Assembly (NCBI GenBank): GCA_023139105.1
Contig: JAGLOF010000160.1
Location: forward strand, 1 to 44,293
Length of the DNA: 44,293 bases
Direction: 5' to 3'
Source of the DNA: a bacterium
GTDB lineage: Bacteria > Zhuqueibacterota > QNDG01 > JAGLOF01
This document shows positions 1 through 8,673 of the stretch, piece by piece. The notes under the pieces are model-generated. The model did no database searches and was not told the origin of the DNA. It worked only from the letters and a program-made list of their open reading frames with translations. A program made the translations under genes and the position numbers. Each line of letters begins with the position of its first letter. Positions within the stretch are counted from its first letter, which is position 1.

Positions 1-33
1 ATTACAAAATCAGGTGCGAACCAAACCGCCAGC
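1..33 (-). pseudogene. possible tRNA-Thr remnant cut by window edge
   Basis: Read on the minus strand from position 33, the sequence begins with GCTGGCG, identical to the 5' acceptor strand of the intact tRNA-Thr at 59-130. After a shortened stretch where a D-arm should be, it continues with an anticodon-arm-like segment (TGATTTTGTAAT) close to that of the same tRNA. A normal D-arm is missing, so if this is a tRNA relative it is degenerate. The window ends before the 3' half can be seen. It could be a chance match. Confidence 0.3.
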
Positions 34-58
34 TCGCAAGGATTGTCAACAATCTGGA

Positions 59-130
59 GCTGGCGATGGGACTTGAACCCGCACCCTGCTGATTACAAAT
101 CAGCTGCTCTACCAATTGAGCTACGCCAGC
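59..130 (-). tRNA. tRNA-Thr (anticodon TGT)
   Basis: A 72-nt cloverleaf on the minus strand: 7-bp acceptor stem GCTGGCG/CGCCAGC, D-arm GCTC..GAGC, anticodon stem GCTGA/TCAGC around loop TTTGTAA (anticodon TGT, reading ACA and probably other ACN codons), and a TTCAAGT T-loop. The outer T-stem pairs are weak (one G-T and one C-A). CCA is not encoded. It has its own strong promoter at 198-226 and a roughly 60-nt leader containing a CCGCCG/CGGCGG hairpin. Confidence 0.95.
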
Positions 131-197
131 AAAGTAGAACACATCAGGCAAATGCCTCCCGCCGACTTACAATTGCGGCGGTAATTTACAGAACATA

Positions 198-226
198 ATA
201 ATACACAAATCGCCTTGGAATGTCAA
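198..226 (-). promoter_or_regulatory. sigma-70 promoter of tRNA-Thr
   Basis: On the minus strand there is a perfect TTGACA (221-226), a 17-nt spacer and TATTAT (198-203). The predicted start near position 191 leaves a leader of about 60 nt before the tRNA. The -35 box lies only 8 bases beyond the cysS stop codon, so the tRNA is transcribed separately from cysS. Confidence 0.75.
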
Positions 227-234
227 GCGATTTT

Positions 235-1677
235 TTAGTTTTTTACAGCTTTTTTCCATGTAGATCCTTCTACACCATCCAGAATTGAAATACCTTTTAC
301 GGCCAGCAGATCTCTAATTCGATCTGCCTCTTTCCAATTTTTCTCAGCACGGACTTTTTGCCTCATGGAAATAATTATTTCCATAAGAGCGTCTTCAGCT
401 GAATCTTCAACGCGATCTCCCTGTTTAGCAAATTGCAGTCCGAGGATCTCTTCACCCAATTCTTCAAATAGAGCCAATGCATAATTGATACTTTCCAAAT
501 CATCCCCGCTCATTGCACTATTTGCAAACCTGGACAGATCAAAAAGAACGGACAGGGCCGTTGCAGTAGAAAAATCATTATTCATTGCATCAAAAAACTG
601 CGTTCTGAAAACGGCGCATTGTCCTGACACCTGTTTTTCAGATTTATATCCATCATCAACATGTTTCTTCAGATTAATTACTGTATCTCTCAACTTATTA
701 AACCCTTTACTTGCAGCTTCTAAAGCCGTATCGGAAAAATCCTGTGGAGATCTATAATGCCCCTGAAGAATAAAGAACCGCACTGTCATTGGGCCATAGC
801 GATCAAAAAGGTCTGTCAATGTAATAAAATTTCCCAAAGACTTGCTCATCTTTTGAGAGTTGAGAGTAACCATATTGTTATGCATGAAATAACGAACAAA
901 GGGTTTCCCGTTTGCAGCTTCACTCTGAGCTATTTCACACTCATGATGAGGAAATTGATTATCAAGCCCGCCACCATGAATATCTATAGTCTCTCCAAGA
1001 TATTTCTGCGCCATAACCGAACACTCGAGATGCCAACCGGGAAAGCCCTTTCCCCATGGTGAATTCCACTGCATCAAATGTTCGGGATCAGCTTTTTTCC
1101 AAAGAGCAAAATCCGCAGGATGACGTTTTTCAGACATTGCATCTATCCTTGTGCCTGAAATCATATCTTCTACTTTACGTCCGGATAATTTGCCATATTC
1201 AGAAAATGTGGATACTTCAAAATAGATATTCCCATGCACCTCATATGCATATCCCTTATCCAGTAAAACCTGTATCAGCTCAATCATTTCAGGGATATGT
1301 CCGGTAGCACGTGACGAGATATCAGGCCGCTCAAGATTCAATGCATCCATATCTCTAAAATAGTGGCGCTCATATTTCTGAGCTATCTCTACAGGTTCAA
1401 GATGCTCCAGTTGTGCTTTTTTCAAAATTCTGTCTTCACCTTCATTGGTCTCACCAAGCAAATGACCTACATCGGTGATATTTTGAACATAACGTACTCT
1501 ATAACCGGATGCTCTGAGAAAACGTACTATTATATCAAATGATACATAGCTCTTTGCATGGCCAAGATGCGGATCATCATAAACTGTGGGGCCGCAGACA
1601 TAAATACCGACAAAGGGAGGATTTAAAGGTTTAAAAGATTCTTTTTTCTTTGTCAGAGTATTGTATATTGTCAACAT
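235..1677 (-). CDS. cysS: cysteinyl-tRNA synthetase
   Basis: Class I aminoacyl-tRNA synthetase that attaches cysteine to tRNA-Cys in the cytoplasm. The 480-residue length is normal. The HIGH motif is present as HLGH (residues 37-40) and KMSKS lies at 276-280. The zinc ligands correspond to Cys28, Cys219, His244 (FPHHE) and Glu248. The ATG at 1677 is preceded by AAAGG about 7 nt upstream. It is divergent from the membrane protein at 1759. No hairpin terminator is seen behind it; the tRNA-Thr promoter starts almost at its stop codon. Confidence 0.97.
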   Translation of the reverse strand: MLTIYNTLTKKKESFKPLNPPFVGIYVCGPTVYDDPHLGHAKSYVSFDIIVRFLRASGYRVRYVQNITDVGHLLGETNEGEDRILKKAQLEHLEPVEIAQKYERHYFRDMDALNLERPDISSRATGHIPEMIELIQVLLDKGYAYEVHGNIYFEVSTFSEYGKLSGRKVEDMISGTRIDAMSEKRHPADFALWKKADPEHLMQWNSPWGKGFPGWHLECSVMAQKYLGETIDIHGGGLDNQFPHHECEIAQSEAANGKPFVRYFMHNNMVTLNSQKMSKSLGNFITLTDLFDRYGPMTVRFFILQGHYRSPQDFSDTALEAASKGFNKLRDTVINLKKHVDDGYKSEKQVSGQCAVFRTQFFDAMNNDFSTATALSVLFDLSRFANSAMSGDDLESINYALALFEELGEEILGLQFAKQGDRVEDSAEDALMEIIISMRQKVRAEKNWKEADRIRDLLAVKGISILDGVEGSTWKKAVKN

Positions 1678-1694
1678 AATGATACCTTTATTTT

Positions 1695-1723
1695 ATTACA
1701 GTAACTTGTATTTTCAATTTCAA
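1695..1723 (-). promoter_or_regulatory. candidate cysS promoter
   Basis: TTGAAA (1718-1723), a 17-nt spacer and TGTAAT (1695-1700) on the minus strand, in the divergent gap before cysS. It would give a very short 5' leader of about 10 nt, which makes it less certain. Confidence 0.35.
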
Positions 1724-1758
1724 GTGTTTAATTTAATACAAAAACTTGGGATTTCCAC

Positions 1759-3969
1759 ATGCATTCCTTGATTTGGCTGGCATTTTTTTCAGGTGGCGGT
1801 GCTTTGGCCACTCAAATTCTTCTTCTCCGTCAATATTGGGTCACTGCCCATGGCAATGAATGGGTATTCGGTATAGGATTATCAGCCTGGCTTGGCTGGT
1901 CTGCCCTGGGAAGCCGCCTGGCCGTCCTGCAATCTAAAGACAGCAAAATCCTGAAGTATAATCTTGGACTTACTTTGACTTTAATGGCACTATTGATACC
2001 GGCCTCTCTTTTCTTCTTCAGATCAGTACGCCCATTATTTTCAATCCCGTCCGGTGAGCTAATTGCACCGGAACTGTTGTTAGTCATTGCAGTGATTGGC
2101 TTTGCACCGGCAGCCTTTGGTTTTGGTATGTTATATACACAAATTTGTCGATTAAAATCAAGGTATACCGGTATAGTTGATGCAATACAAGGTACATATT
2201 TCAGAGAAGCTGTTGGAGCGGGTATTGCCGGACTCATCTTGAGTCTATGGCTTCTGCCACTGATTCCAGCATCAACGCTGATATTGATGTTATCAATTGA
2301 ACTCATCATCCTCAGTATTATCATTTCACATAAACGACCTGCTACTACAACAATTCGACTGATTCTCATAGCGGTTCTGCTCTATTTATCAGCAACAAGG
2401 CTCATAGACATATGGTCAGCTCCATTTGATGCTCCGGGTCAGAAGATCAGTATGCGTATGCAAACACGCTTCAATGATCTTATTATGACAAAGCTTCAAG
2501 ATCAATATACATTATATAGCAACGGCGTCCCGGCTTTCACAATCCCCGATCAACAGAGTGACGAACAAACCGTACATATTCCATTGCTGATTCATCCACA
2601 CCCAGCGAAAGTATTACTCATAGGCGGCAATCTTTGCGGGAGCCTGAGGGAAGCACTTAAACACGAAACAATCGAGAATATCACTCTTGTAGAACCTGAT
2701 CCCGGTTACATATACATTACTACACAAATTTCGCCTGATTCAATAAAAAAAATACTGCACAATCCCCGTGTAACTATTGAACTGGACGATGCACGGCATT
2801 GGATCAGCACCGTTGATAGATGTTTCGATGTAATAATAATGAATCTTCCGCCTCCGACAAACACACAACTTAACAGGTTCTATACTGTAGAATTTTTCCA
2901 TCTATTAAAGAAACATCTTGTAGAAGGTGGTTTATTTGCTTTCAATATTCAGGCTGCTGAGAATGCTCTCCATCCTGAGCTTGCCGGATTTATTGCAATG
3001 TTACATAATACCTTAGGAAAAATCTTCACACACACACTCACTCTTCCGGGCGAATCCATACTCTTTGCAGGTTCAGCCACTCTTGCTTTGGAAAATACCA
3101 ATGTGGAATTATTGATCTCCAGAATAAATGAACGCCAGCTCAAAACGCAATATGTCAGTGAATATTTCCTTCCTTATCAGCTCTCTACAGACCGGGTTAA
3201 ACAGTTGAATGATCAGATACTGACCGAAAAGTCGACCACGCTGAACACTGATTGGCACCCTGTTGGATATCTGGAGGCTATCACATACTGGAACACTCAA
3301 TTTAGCAGTGATAAATACTTCACTCGCAATATCGGGATTATAATGACACTCCTGCCACTATTATTAGGCATTTCCCTGTTTTTTTTACCGTCTAAGAAAA
3401 ATCATGCAATTCTTCGCTCATCAGTATTAATTGTAGGTTTTACCGAGATGGCTCTGCAAACTACATTAATAATAACATATCAGACATTAATCGGCCAGGT
3501 GTATACACATCTGGGTGTAATAACAGCTGCATATATGTCTGGCCTGGCCATAGGATCACATTATACACGTAAATTTAACAGAAATTCATCAATACAAAAA
3601 TTCAAACAGATTGAAGCAGGCATGTCCCTATTACCTCTCGGTATACTGACAATTATTTATCTTCTCTTTAAAATTAATGCTTCACCATGGCTGTGTTTAA
3701 TTAGTTTCAGTATTATGGCCTCGGCAGCCGGTGGTTTGGGCGGAATGCAGTTTCCAATAGCCAATAGATTGATGATAATTACTGCAGGTAAGACAGATAC
3801 GATAATAGGCAGCCTTTACGCTCTTGATCTATGCGGTGCCATGGCTGGTACATTGGCAATAACTTTCTGGATGCTTCCGGTTTTAGGCATTGCCGGAACA
3901 TACCTGACATTGGCACTTTTTAATACAATTATTTTCATATCATTATCAGGCAGGAAATTTACATTCTAA
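1759..3969 (+). CDS. membrane protein with spermidine-synthase-like domain
   Basis: A 736-residue polytopic membrane protein. About six to seven hydrophobic segments occur in residues 1-220, a soluble Rossmann-type domain in roughly 270-420, then another group of membrane helices from about 510 to the end. The soluble part resembles spermidine-synthase/SAM-methyltransferase folds: a glycine-rich VLLIGGNLCGS loop, an acidic VEPD end of the second strand, a DDAR motif, and IIMNLPPPTNTQLNRFYT where true spermidine synthases carry an acidic catalytic motif. This matches the uncharacterised family of transporter-like proteins fused to a spermidine synthase domain. Polyamine synthesis is therefore doubtful. 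It is the only plus-strand gene, convergent with rnfB; a weak GGGA precedes the ATG. Confidence 0.8.
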   Translation: MHSLIWLAFFSGGGALATQILLLRQYWVTAHGNEWVFGIGLSAWLGWSALGSRLAVLQSKDSKILKYNLGLTLTLMALLIPASLFFFRSVRPLFSIPSGELIAPELLLVIAVIGFAPAAFGFGMLYTQICRLKSRYTGIVDAIQGTYFREAVGAGIAGLILSLWLLPLIPASTLILMLSIELIILSIIISHKRPATTTIRLILIAVLLYLSATRLIDIWSAPFDAPGQKISMRMQTRFNDLIMTKLQDQYTLYSNGVPAFTIPDQQSDEQTVHIPLLIHPHPAKVLLIGGNLCGSLREALKHETIENITLVEPDPGYIYITTQISPDSIKKILHNPRVTIELDDARHWISTVDRCFDVIIMNLPPPTNTQLNRFYTVEFFHLLKKHLVEGGLFAFNIQAAENALHPELAGFIAMLHNTLGKIFTHTLTLPGESILFAGSATLALENTNVELLISRINERQLKTQYVSEYFLPYQLSTDRVKQLNDQILTEKSTTLNTDWHPVGYLEAITYWNTQFSSDKYFTRNIGIIMTLLPLLLGISLFFLPSKKNHAILRSSVLIVGFTEMALQTTLIITYQTLIGQVYTHLGVITAAYMSGLAIGSHYTRKFNRNSSIQKFKQIEAGMSLLPLGILTIIYLLFKINASPWLCLISFSIMASAAGGLGGMQFPIANRLMIITAGKTDTIIGSLYALDLCGAMAGTLAITFWMLPVLGIAGTYLTLALFNTIIFISLSGRKFTF

Positions 3970-4069
3970 GATAATACCGTTTAGAACAATGACTTCCGTA
4001 GCAGAAAAAAATCAATGTCTAATACAAAATTTCTTCAGTGTTTTTCGTGAACAATGCTCATGTTCTTCC

Positions 4070-4110
4070 AAAAAACAAAAAGCCCGACAAAAAAAAATTT
4101 CTGCGGGCTT
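4070..4110 (-). terminator. Rho-independent terminator of rnfB
   Basis: On the minus strand a stem AAGCCCG/CGGGCTT (4104-4110 with 4080-4086) is followed by a T-rich tail (TTTGTTTTTT). It lies about 20 bases behind the rnfB stop codon. Confidence 0.8.
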
Positions 4111-4130
4111 AAATTTATTAAAATCTTAAC

Positions 4131-5000
4131 CTATACAGCGGCAGTCTCTTCTATCTTGTTTTCAATGACGACACCCTCACCACCCCCGCCACGCGTGCCA
4201 AAACTTTTGGTTGGACATTTTGCTACAGCATTATTCAAATCAGTTGATTGATCGTTGATTTTATCATAATTAATTACAGGCAACTTGCCATCCATAGTAA
4301 TTATCTCATTTGGTGTGATCTTCTCTTTGGAACACATTGAACAACCAATGCAACCTACGGTGCAGACAGCCTTGACAGCTTTACCAAAATCCTTTGAGAC
4401 ACATGCTATAAAAACTTCCTGATCTTTTGGAATAAGCTCCATAATGCCCCGTGGACAGGCAGAAACACAGGCTCCACAACCAGTACATTTTAATTCATCA
4501 ACAACCGGAAGACCGTTATCCGCCATTATCATCGCATCAAAGAGACATACATCAACACAGTTTCCCATGCCTAAGCAGCCATATTCGCATCCCTTTGAGC
4601 CATTATCAATTAATGTGGCGGCTTTACAATCCTTAATTCCATAATAAATAGCACGATCAACAGCATTATCATGATCACCACGACAACGAACTACAGCAAC
4701 TTTCGCGACCATAGTGCCGGCATCCAGTCCCATAATCTTTGCAATTTCCCCGGCAGTATCCGCTCCACCAACCGGGCAGCCGGAGACTTCATACTTTCCT
4801 GAAACTACACCATCAGCAAAACCAGCACAACCAGGAGCACCGCAAGCACCACAATTAGCACCTGGGAGTATTTCTGCAATATCCTCTGTACGCTGATCTT
4901 TTTCTACAGCAAAAATTTTAGAGGCAACAGCTAATCCTGCGCCAAACAACAAACCTAGTCCACCCATTACAATGAGTGCAGAAGTAATATCAAAGCCCAT
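4131..5000 (-). CDS. rnfB: electron transport complex subunit RnfB, stand-alone
   Basis: Iron-sulfur subunit that passes electrons from ferredoxin into the membrane Rnf complex. The 289 residues show an N-terminal membrane anchor (about 7-28), the RnfB four-cysteine cluster (Cys50, 53, 58, 75), and further cysteine clusters: Cys138/142/148/152, CTGCGACVSACP (172-182) and a third set (213, 217, 220, 223) with KCP near 262. The tail is glycine-rich. SD GGGAG precedes the ATG. No rnfA, C, D, E or G lies next to it: upstream is a TPR gene with its own terminator and downstream is a terminator and a convergent gene. It may serve an Rnf complex encoded elsewhere or another ferredoxin-dependent partner. 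Confidence 0.9.
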   Translation of the reverse strand: MGFDITSALIVMGGLGLLFGAGLAVASKIFAVEKDQRTEDIAEILPGANCGACGAPGCAGFADGVVSGKYEVSGCPVGGADTAGEIAKIMGLDAGTMVAKVAVVRCRGDHDNAVDRAIYYGIKDCKAATLIDNGSKGCEYGCLGMGNCVDVCLFDAMIMADNGLPVVDELKCTGCGACVSACPRGIMELIPKDQEVFIACVSKDFGKAVKAVCTVGCIGCSMCSKEKITPNEIITMDGKLPVINYDKINDQSTDLNNAVAKCPTKSFGTRGGGGEGVVIENKIEETAAV

Positions 5001-5024
5001 GGAACACCAGCTCCCAGTTAATAA

Positions 5025-5064
5025 TTAAAAAAGAAAAACCCATCGATCTGTTGCGATGGGTTTT
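5025..5064 (-). terminator. Rho-independent terminator of the TPR gene
   Basis: On the minus strand an 11-bp perfect stem AAAACCCATCG/CGATGGGTTTT (5035-5064) with an 8-nt loop is followed by TCTTTTTT. It sits between the TPR gene and rnfB, only about 25 nt before the rnfB start codon, so rnfB depends on read-through or a promoter overlapping this hairpin. Confidence 0.85.
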
Positions 5065-5108
5065 AATATACTTATACAATGTGCATGCACACAGACAGAA
5101 TCTAATCT

Positions 5109-6152
5109 TTACTGTTTCTTTAGTTTTTCAATGGCCCAATTGGCCCACTGAGTATAACGTCTGTCTTTTTTGGCATCTGTATAATATTTTAAAGCATTGG
5201 CTTTATCACCAAGATTTTCATAAGCCTGGCCAATATTTATATTTACAGGTGCTTTAATATTGCGATTCCGGCCAATATTTTGTAATGCATTTTTTCCAGC
5301 TGTGATAGTTTCCTGATATTTACCGGATTTTATTAATGCATCTGAGAATCTGTACCAGGCCATGCCATTCTTAGCATCAAGAGTAGTGGCAGTGCGCAGG
5401 CGATCTATAGCTTTATTAAACTTACTCTGCTCGGTATATGCATGACCAAGACCAATCAGTCCATTAGAATATTGGGGATTGATCTCAACAGCTTGTTCAA
5501 AAGCAACTGTAGCTTTTTTCCAATCTTTTTCCCCTGCATGGATTCGAGCAATTTGGTAGTGTAAAGTGTATTGTGTCGAATCTTTTTTCAAGCCCAATTT
5601 GTATTGCGCAATTGCATCGTCATTCCGGCTAATTGCTTTATATACACCACCAAGATAACTATGTGGTAAATAGTCTGAAGGATCAAGCTCAATTGCTTTA
5701 ATCAAAGATACTTCTGCTTCAGGATATTTTCGCATTCTTCGTAATGCATAGCCTTTCAAAACATATGCCTTTGCAAAATCTGGCAGTAGCCCGATTGATT
5801 GGTCAAATAGAGATATTGCTCTCTCAAATTGACGGGTTTGAAAGGCACGGCGACCATCATTATAATATTTCTTACCCTGTGCGTCCTTACTACCCTTTGC
5901 AGCATACTCTTCCTTGAGTTTTGTGACCTCAAGTTTCACTGTCTCGTATTCTGTCTTTGCTGTTTCATATGCATCATTATTCCGTTGCTCACTGGCCTGT
6001 GTCATCTTATCAACTAATTCCTGCAATCTGGAAGTCAATTGAGCAATTTTAGACTCATACTCAACCTTTGTTGTCTGAGCACCTGCAATTGCAAAAACAG
6101 TGAACAAAGAGACTAAGACCATTAATCCGACAAATCTCTTGACCCAATACAT
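5109..6152 (-). CDS. secreted TPR-repeat protein
   Basis: A 347-residue exported protein. Residues 1-25 form a signal peptide ending AIAGA before Gln26. Residues about 31-75 look like a coiled coil rich in Lys/Glu. From about residue 95 there are five or six tetratricopeptide repeats (for example AKAYVLKGYALRRMRKYPEA, then NPQYSNGLIGLGHAYTEQ), a protein-interaction scaffold probably in the periplasm. I chose the ATG at 6152 because GGGAGG lies 7 nt before it; an upstream in-frame ATG at 6167 lacks a ribosome site. The gene follows tRNA-Leu by about 53 bases and may be read from the same transcript. Partner unknown. Confidence 0.85.
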   Translation of the reverse strand: MYWVKRFVGLMVLVSLFTVFAIAGAQTTKVEYESKIAQLTSRLQELVDKMTQASEQRNNDAYETAKTEYETVKLEVTKLKEEYAAKGSKDAQGKKYYNDGRRAFQTRQFERAISLFDQSIGLLPDFAKAYVLKGYALRRMRKYPEAEVSLIKAIELDPSDYLPHSYLGGVYKAISRNDDAIAQYKLGLKKDSTQYTLHYQIARIHAGEKDWKKATVAFEQAVEINPQYSNGLIGLGHAYTEQSKFNKAIDRLRTATTLDAKNGMAWYRFSDALIKSGKYQETITAGKNALQNIGRNRNIKAPVNINIGQAYENLGDKANALKYYTDAKKDRRYTQWANWAIEKLKKQ

Positions 6153-6205
6153 TTGTGTACCTCCCATATATTTCTTTCAATCAACGAATTCGAATTAAAT
6201 TAAGT

Positions 6206-6288
6206 GCCGAAGGGGGGATTCGAACCCCCACGGGATTTCTCCCACTGCCCCCTCAAGACAGCGTGTCTACCTATTTCACCACTTCGGC
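6206..6288 (-). tRNA. tRNA-Leu (anticodon GAG)
   Basis: An 83-nt class II tRNA on the minus strand: acceptor GCCGAAG/CTTCGGC, anticodon stem CTGTC/GGCAG with loop TTGAGGG (anticodon GAG), a long variable arm (GTGGGAGAAATCCCGT) and T-loop TTCGAAT. CCA is not encoded. It lies 26 bases behind secG with no hairpin terminator between, so it is probably processed from the glycolytic/secG transcript. Confidence 0.96.
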
Positions 6289-6314
6289 TAATATATTTTC
6301 AAATTGGGGTTTTT

Positions 6315-6671
6315 TTAATTTTCTTTGTTCTGATCTCCTGTAGCAGCATCTTCAGCACCGGGGATTGTTGGTAACATTGTTGCAGGTGTAGATTGTTGCT
6401 GTTCAGACATTTGTTCTACAACACCCACTTGCGGTCCATCTGTTCCCTTGGTCAATAAACCAATTGAAATAGAGGTCAATGCAAATGCTACTCCCAGCCA
6501 CATGGTCAATTTGGATAAAAAAGTTGAAGCACCACGACCGCCAAAAACATTACCCATACCACCGCCGCCAAACATTCCGGCTAAACCGCCGCCTTTACTC
6601 GACTGCAATAGAATACTGATAACTAAAAAAATACAGACTAACGCATGGATCACGGATAAAAAGGCCGTCAT
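6315..6671 (-). CDS. secG: protein translocase subunit SecG
   Basis: Small membrane subunit of the SecYEG channel, assisting SecA-driven protein export. In 118 residues there are two membrane helices (about 3-22 and 52-71) separated by the typical glycine-rich cytoplasmic loop (SSKGGGLAGMFGGGG, FGGRGASTFLSK), then a polar tail longer than the E. coli one with many Gln, Thr and Glu residues. GGGAG lies about 8 nt before the ATG. It is 16 nt behind tpiA and upstream of tRNA-Leu(GAG). Confidence 0.95.
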   Translation of the reverse strand: MTAFLSVIHALVCIFLVISILLQSSKGGGLAGMFGGGGMGNVFGGRGASTFLSKLTMWLGVAFALTSISIGLLTKGTDGPQVGVVEQMSEQQQSTPATMLPTIPGAEDAATGDQNKEN

Positions 6672-6687
6672 CTCTAAACTCCCTTTG

Positions 6688-7449
6688 TCATGAGGCCTTT
6701 GCGGCCTTGATTATCTCTGAAAAGTCATTTATTTTCAAACTTGCTCCGCCTACCAGGGCACCATCAATATCAGGCTTACTTAAAAGGCCTTTGGCATTGG
6801 CCGGCTTTACGCTACCACCATAAACAATACGCATTGAATCAGCCATATGTTTATCAAAATGCTTTTCAATCCAGTTTCTGATTGAACGATGAACATCCTG
6901 TGCTTGTTCCGGTGTGGCAGTCTTACCGGTACCAATTGCCCAAACGGGCTCATAAGCCAGAACAACTTTATTCACAAAATCGGTGTTTAATCCGGTCAAT
7001 GCGGCTTGGAGTTGTCCAAGGACAACAGTCTCTGTATTACCCGCTTCCCTTTGTTCAAGGGTTTCACCAACACAAATTATCGGAATCAATCCGCCATCCA
7101 GCGCAAGATCAATCTTTTTTCTAATAAGCTCGTCAGACTCGCCAAATACATGGCGTCGTTCAGAGTGCCCCAAGATAACCATTGTTGAGTCAAAATCCAA
7201 GAGCATTATTGATGATATCTCACCTGTAAATGCCCCTTTTGGCTCAGAGGCAATATTCTGACCACCCCAGAAGATTTTTGAACCACCAAGAATACGTTTG
7301 GTCAAATCCAGATAGACGGATGGAGGAAAAACTGCAACATCAACATTAGGAGCATCTTGTAATTGCTCCGGCAAAGCTTTTAAAAGTGCCTCGGCCTCAA
7401 TGGCCGTTGTATGCATTTTCCAGTTGCCTGCTATTAAAAATTTACGCAT
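6688..7449 (-). CDS. tpiA: triose-phosphate isomerase
   Basis: Interconverts dihydroxyacetone phosphate and glyceraldehyde 3-phosphate in glycolysis. In 253 residues the catalytic set is complete: Asn9 and Lys11 (GNWKMH), His95 (ILGHSERR) and Glu167 (AYEPVWAIGTG), plus the phosphate-binding GGS and VGGAS loops. Start at ATG 7449: a perfect AGGAGG lies 5 nt upstream; the TTG just before it is too close to that site. The ribosome site overlaps the pgk stop codon, suggesting coupled translation. Confidence 0.97.
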   Translation of the reverse strand: MRKFLIAGNWKMHTTAIEAEALLKALPEQLQDAPNVDVAVFPPSVYLDLTKRILGGSKIFWGGQNIASEPKGAFTGEISSIMLLDFDSTMVILGHSERRHVFGESDELIRKKIDLALDGGLIPIICVGETLEQREAGNTETVVLGQLQAALTGLNTDFVNKVVLAYEPVWAIGTGKTATPEQAQDVHRSIRNWIEKHFDKHMADSMRIVYGGSVKPANAKGLLSKPDIDGALVGGASLKINDFSEIIKAAKAS

Positions 7450-7458
7450 CAATACCTC

Positions 7459-8658
7459 CTATCGATCCGTTAAGGCTGCTACACCGGGCAGCTCTTTGCC
7501 CTGTAAAAATTCAAGCGAAGCACCACCACCGGTAGATACATGAGACATCTTGTCTGCAACACCGGCCTTTTTAACAGCTGATGCCGAGTCACCTCCGCCA
7601 ATCACTGTTATTGCACCTCTATCTGTCAATCCTGCCAAGGTTGTAGCCATAGCCAATGTACCTTTTGCAGTCTCAGGAATCTCAAATACGCCCATTGGGC
7701 CATTCCAGACAACCGTAGCGGCACCTTTCAGTGTGTTTGCGAAAAGAACTTCGGATTCAGGGCCGATATCCAAACCGATTGTATCTTCAGGAATAGCGTC
7801 CACAGATACCAGTTGAGTCTTGCCAATTTCCCTGCCAGCATAATCAAAATGATCAGATACAATTGTATCTACAGGCAGGACAAGTTTATCAGGATACTTT
7901 TCAAGCATCAATTTTGCAAAATCAAGGCTATCAGCGTCCAATAATGAATTGCCAATGCAATGTCCCCGGGCTTTGATGAATGTAAACATCATGCCGCCGC
8001 CGATTATAATTTTATCTACCTGATCTATCAAATGCCTGATTACAGGAATTTTATCTGCTACCTTGGCACCACCTAAAATTGCCACAAAAGGCTTCCTGGG
8101 CTCTGTCAGTGCACCACCCAAAAATGCCAGCTCTTTTTCCATGAGAAAGCCTGATACGCAGGTATCAAAATGCCGCGTAACTCCCTCAGTAGAAGCATGA
8201 GCCCTGTGTGCTGTGCCAAAGGCATCATTGGCAAAAACATCACCAAGACGTGCTAATTTAGCGGCAAAGTCAGGATCATTATCAGTTTCAGCTTTATAAA
8301 AACGTAAATTTTCAAGGAGCATTACCGAAGCATCTTGCAGTTCAGATACCTGAGATTCAACCGTCTCACCGATACAGTCCTCAGTAAATACAATCGGCTG
8401 TCCAAGCAATTCAGATAAGCGTACAGCCACTGGTTTCAAACTCATCTCCTTAACACGGCTTCCTTTGGGACGCCCGAGATGAGACATTAAAATGATTTTT
8501 GCACCCTGCTTGATTGCATATTCAATAGTGGGCAAAGCCGCACAAATACGCTTATCATCGGTGATATTAAGTTCAGCATCCAGGGGAACATTAAAATCTA
8601 CTCTAATTAATAGACGTTTCCCGGAAAGCTCAATATCTTTTAAAGTCAGTTTATTCAT
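7459..8658 (-). CDS. pgk: phosphoglycerate kinase
   Basis: Transfers phosphate from 1,3-bisphosphoglycerate to ADP in glycolysis. The 399 residues have the normal length and hallmarks: RVDFNVP near residue 19, SHLGRPKG near 60, an N-terminal substrate-binding HRAHAS, GGAKVADKI in the middle and the C-terminal nucleotide region with VWNGPMGVFE and GGGDSA. It starts 15 nt behind the gap stop codon. I see no good ribosome site before its ATG, so it may rely on coupling with gap. Confidence 0.97.
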   Translation of the reverse strand: MNKLTLKDIELSGKRLLIRVDFNVPLDAELNITDDKRICAALPTIEYAIKQGAKIILMSHLGRPKGSRVKEMSLKPVAVRLSELLGQPIVFTEDCIGETVESQVSELQDASVMLLENLRFYKAETDNDPDFAAKLARLGDVFANDAFGTAHRAHASTEGVTRHFDTCVSGFLMEKELAFLGGALTEPRKPFVAILGGAKVADKIPVIRHLIDQVDKIIIGGGMMFTFIKARGHCIGNSLLDADSLDFAKLMLEKYPDKLVLPVDTIVSDHFDYAGREIGKTQLVSVDAIPEDTIGLDIGPESEVLFANTLKGAATVVWNGPMGVFEIPETAKGTLAMATTLAGLTDRGAITVIGGGDSASAVKKAGVADKMSHVSTGGGASLEFLQGKELPGVAALTDR

Positions 8659-8673
8659 AATCAGACAACAATC

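Noticed and set aside
28-64. GCCAGCTC/GAGCTGGC inverted repeat as a tRNA-Thr terminator
   Set aside because: Its right arm is part of the tRNA acceptor stem, and no T-tract follows; it is better explained by the tRNA-like remnant.
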